Part shown: positions 4,352 through 5,815 of the stretch, one piece after another
Layout of the letters: every line of letters starts with the position of its first letter
How positions within the stretch are numbered: position 1 is the stretch's first letter
DNA from: an uncultured Oscillospiraceae bacterium
GTDB lineage: Bacteria > Bacillota > Clostridia > Oscillospirales > Oscillospiraceae
DNA: 5,815 nucleotides
NCBI GenBank assembly: GCA_958426425.1
Contig: CATZYY010000151.1
Location: 1-5,815 of the forward strand
Direction of reading: 5' to 3'
Program-made: the position numbers and the translations under genes
Notes under the pieces: model-generated
Databases searched by the model: none
What the model was told of the DNA's origin: nothing
Seen by the model: the letters and a program-made list of their open reading frames with translations, nothing else

Positions 4352-4411
4352 AAAAATGCCCTCCCTCGTCCAAAGCTCACACTGGAGCTTATGACGGGGG
4401 AGGGCACTTTT
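4352..4411 (-). terminator. Terminator-like hairpin between yajC and the TIGR04086 gene, covering its ribosome site
   Basis: A 14-pair stem with one mismatch joins 4393-4406 to 4357-4370, followed on the minus strand by T5 (4356-4352). The loop holds a second stem AAGCTC / GAGCTT (4373-4378 with 4385-4390). It looks like an intrinsic terminator for tgt-yajC, yet the T-run is directly followed by the TIGR04086 ATG, and the GGGAGG ribosome site lies in the stem. It could therefore limit the downstream gene both by attenuation and by masking translation. The plus strand has only TTTT and no gene to terminate. Confidence 0.7.
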
Positions 4412-4417
4412 ATGATG

Positions 4418-4434
4418 GGAAAACCAATTTTTCC
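4418..4434. repeat. Small AT-rich inverted repeat after yajC
   Basis: GGAAAA (4418-4423) and TTTTCC (4429-4434) form a 6-bp stem with loop CCAAT, between the yajC stop and the large hairpin. It may simply extend the terminator region. Confidence 0.4.
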
Positions 4435-4446
4435 AATGGGGGGAGA

Positions 4447-4821
4447 TTACTTGCTCTCCTCCTCGGGAGCGGGAATCTCGTCCACAGGCTCCTCGGCGGG
4501 CTTGTCCTCCGCCTTCTCATCGGCCTTTTCCTCATCCTTCTTCTTAGCCGCCTTGGCCTCGGTAGAAGACTGGACGCCGGTGGTGGAGATGGCCCACTTG
4601 GTGATCTCCATGCGGACACGGTCCTCGCTGGTCTCGATGATCAGGGTGTCGGGGTTTACCATGACAATCTTTCCCACGATGCCGCCGATGGTGGTGATCA
4701 CGTCGCCCTTCTTCAGACTGTCGCGCATGGCCTGGGCCTGCTTTTTCCGCTTGTTCTCGGGCCGGATCAGCAGGAAGTAGAACACGGCGATCAGGACCAC
4801 AAGCATAATCATGGATTCCAT
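4447..4821 (-). CDS. yajC: Preprotein translocase accessory subunit YajC
   Basis: A 124-residue single-pass membrane protein of the YajC family, which associates with SecDF at the Sec translocon. The transmembrane helix (about 4-20) ends in the family signature FYFLLIRPENKRKKQ, followed by the conserved LKKGDVITTIGGIVGKIV (36-53), a strand-rich segment with LIIETSEDRVRMEI, and ITKWAI. The C-terminal 40 residues (about 85-124) are a low-complexity Glu/Lys/Ala/Pro tail, longer than in many YajC proteins of 85-110 residues. The ATG at 4821 is preceded by AAGGAGA (4831-4837) with a nine-base gap. It has its own promoter (4865-4892) and lies 98 bp downstream of tgt. Membership is secure. Confidence 0.95.
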   Translation of the reverse strand: MESMIMLVVLIAVFYFLLIRPENKRKKQAQAMRDSLKKGDVITTIGGIVGKIVMVNPDTLIIETSEDRVRMEITKWAISTTGVQSSTEAKAAKKKDEEKADEKAEDKPAEEPVDEIPAPEEESK

Positions 4822-4864
4822 ATTGTTGCGTCTCCTTTTTCTTCTTAAAAATCAGAACGGTACC

Positions 4865-4892
4865 ATTATAACAAATCAGGACACATTTGCAA
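4865..4892 (-). promoter_or_regulatory. SigA-type promoter of yajC with extended -10
   Basis: On the minus strand TTGCAA (4892-4887), 16 bases, then a perfect TATAAT (4870-4865), preceded by TGT (an extended -10 TGn). Transcription would start near 4858, giving a leader of about 36 nt. It lets yajC and the downstream membrane-protein gene be expressed apart from tgt. Confidence 0.82.
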
Positions 4893-4919
4893 GAACTTTT
4901 TCCATTTTTGCGGCCGATT

Positions 4920-5815
4920 TTAAGCCCGGCGTTCCAGCTGCCCGCTGTACTGCTGCCGGAACGCATCCAAGGTCCCCGCCTCGATGGCCGCCCGGATCTT
5001 GGCCATGAGCTCATTGTAGAACCAGAGGTTGTGCAGCACCGCCAGACGCAGCGCCAGCACCTCGTCGGCCTTGAACAGGTGTCTGAGGTACGCCCGGGAG
5101 TGATTGCGGCACACAGGGCAGCCGCAGCTTTCACTGATGGGGCGGTCGTCGGTGGCGTACTTCTCGTTCATGATGTTGACGGTGCCCTCCCAGGTAAAGA
5201 GCTTGCCGTGGCGGCCGTTGCGGGAGGGCATAACACAGTCGAAGAAATCCACGCCCCGCCACACCGCCTCGATGATGTTGCTGGGGGTACCCACGCCCAT
5301 GAGATACCGGGGCTTGTCCTTTGGCATGTGCGGCTCCACGGCGTCGATGATCTCGTACATCACCTCCGCCGGCTCTCCCACGGCAAGACCACCGATGGCG
5401 TAGCCGTCGCAGTTCAGCTTTGCGATCTCCTTCATGTGCCACACCCGCAGGTCCGGGAAGGTAGCGCCCTGGTTGATGCCAAAGAGCATCTGCTTGGGGT
5501 TCACCGTATCCGGCAGGCTGTTGAGCCGGTCGTGCTCGATCTTGCACCGCTCCAGCCACCGGGCCGTCCGCTCACAGCTTGCCTTGGCGTATTCATAGGT
5601 AGCCGGGTTCTCCACGCACTCGTCGAAGGCCATGGCGATGTCGCTGCCCAGGTTGGACTGGATGCGCATGGACTCCTCCGGGCCCATGAAGATCTTATGG
5701 CCGTCAATGTGGGAGGCGAAGGTGACCCCCTCCTCCTTGATCTTCCGGAGGGATGCAAGAGAGAACACCTGGAACCCGCCGGAATCCGTCAGGATGGGGC
5801 CGTCCCAGTTCATAA
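4920..5815 (-). CDS. tgt: tRNA-guanine(34) transglycosylase Tgt (queuine tRNA-ribosyltransferase), C-terminal part
   Basis: Exchanges guanine 34 in GUN-anticodon tRNAs for preQ1, the first tRNA-level step of queuosine synthesis. The window holds about 298 residues; the first 85-90 lie beyond the right edge. Counting from the Met at 5813 as residue 1, the catalytic Asp is D10 (LTDSGGFQ), the substrate Asp is D64 (MAFDEC), the base-recognition loop is GGLAVGE (141-147) and the nucleophile is D192 (FDCVMPSRNGRHG). The zinc ligands are C230, C232, C235 (CGCPVC) and H261 (VLHN). These spacings match the Zymomonas enzyme numbers I remember (102, 156, 280, 318, 320, 323, 349). That Met is internal, not the start: the TDSGGFQ motif is normally about residue 90-100. 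The V in GGLAVGE is typical of bacterial, preQ1-using enzymes. queA commonly lies upstream but is outside the window. Confidence 0.98.
   Translation of the reverse strand, partial: MNWDGPILTDSGGFQVFSLASLRKIKEEGVTFASHIDGHKIFMGPEESMRIQSNLGSDIAMAFDECVENPATYEYAKASCERTARWLERCKIEHDRLNSLPDTVNPKQMLFGINQGATFPDLRVWHMKEIAKLNCDGYAIGGLAVGEPAEVMYEIIDAVEPHMPKDKPRYLMGVGTPSNIIEAVWRGVDFFDCVMPSRNGRHGKLFTWEGTVNIMNEKYATDDRPISESCGCPVCRNHSRAYLRHLFKADEVLALRLAVLHNLWFYNELMAKIRAAIEAGTLDAFRQQYSGQLERRA

Noticed and set aside
1..5815. Mobile elements, CRISPR arrays, defence genes or biosynthetic clusters
   Set aside because: No transposase, terminal repeats, spacer-repeat pattern or unusual domain was seen. The only recombinase is the housekeeping XerD. 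Gene content and base composition are uniform.

Overview
This is an ordinary-looking chromosomal segment from a GC-rich, spore-forming member of the Clostridia, most likely Oscillospirales/Oscillospiraceae (the Flavonifractor/Oscillibacter/Lawsonibacter kind of gut bacterium). The reasons are a forespore sigma factor (SigG), a YlmC/YmxH protein and SpoIIM, which together imply endospore formation, combined with strongly GC-rich third codon positions in all genes and Firmicutes-type Shine-Dalgarno sites. The genus is inference. No mobile element, CRISPR array, tRNA or rRNA is visible.

Layout, left to right. The 5' third of rpsB (ribosomal protein S2) runs leftward off the window and has a good housekeeping promoter and a leader of about 107 nt. 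A short gap with a bidirectional terminator follows, then ylmC (PRC-barrel, minus) and sigG (plus), divergently arranged around a gap that holds a 32-bp dyad looking like a near-symmetric forespore promoter. sigG ends at a strong terminator that also abuts the stop codon of xerD. xerD and spoIIM form a leftward two-gene operon, in the same arrangement as ripX/xerD downstream of spoIIM in Bacillus. Next comes an intergenic region of about 360 bp: an AT-rich promoter part with tandem 14-bp repeats, and a GC-rich part able to form two strong hairpin structures. The right third is a leftward cluster tgt (partial) - yajC - TIGR04086-type membrane protein, the conserved Firmicutes neighbourhood linking queuosine tRNA modification and the Sec translocon accessory YajC.

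How the genes work together: tgt exchanges guanine 34 in tRNA for the queuine precursor, YajC and the small membrane protein sit in the membrane, XerD resolves chromosome dimers, SpoIIM acts in engulfment, SigG runs late forespore transcription, and S2 is a ribosome component. These are core housekeeping and sporulation functions and I found no new multi-gene system.

The observations that deserve a second look are at the level of gene starts and regulation: (1) xerD has no ATG, GTG or TTG near its true 5' end, and a CTG start fits the family length and the ribosome site exactly, with spoIIM lying in the same frame behind a single TAG; (2) the ribosome-binding site of the TIGR04086 gene is buried in the 3' arm of a terminator-like hairpin whose T-run touches the start codon; (3) the sigG/ylmC gap carries a dyad readable as a SigG-type promoter on both strands; (4) tandem TTATGTTAACT repeats upstream of spoIIM-xerD resemble the XerD arm of dif sites.
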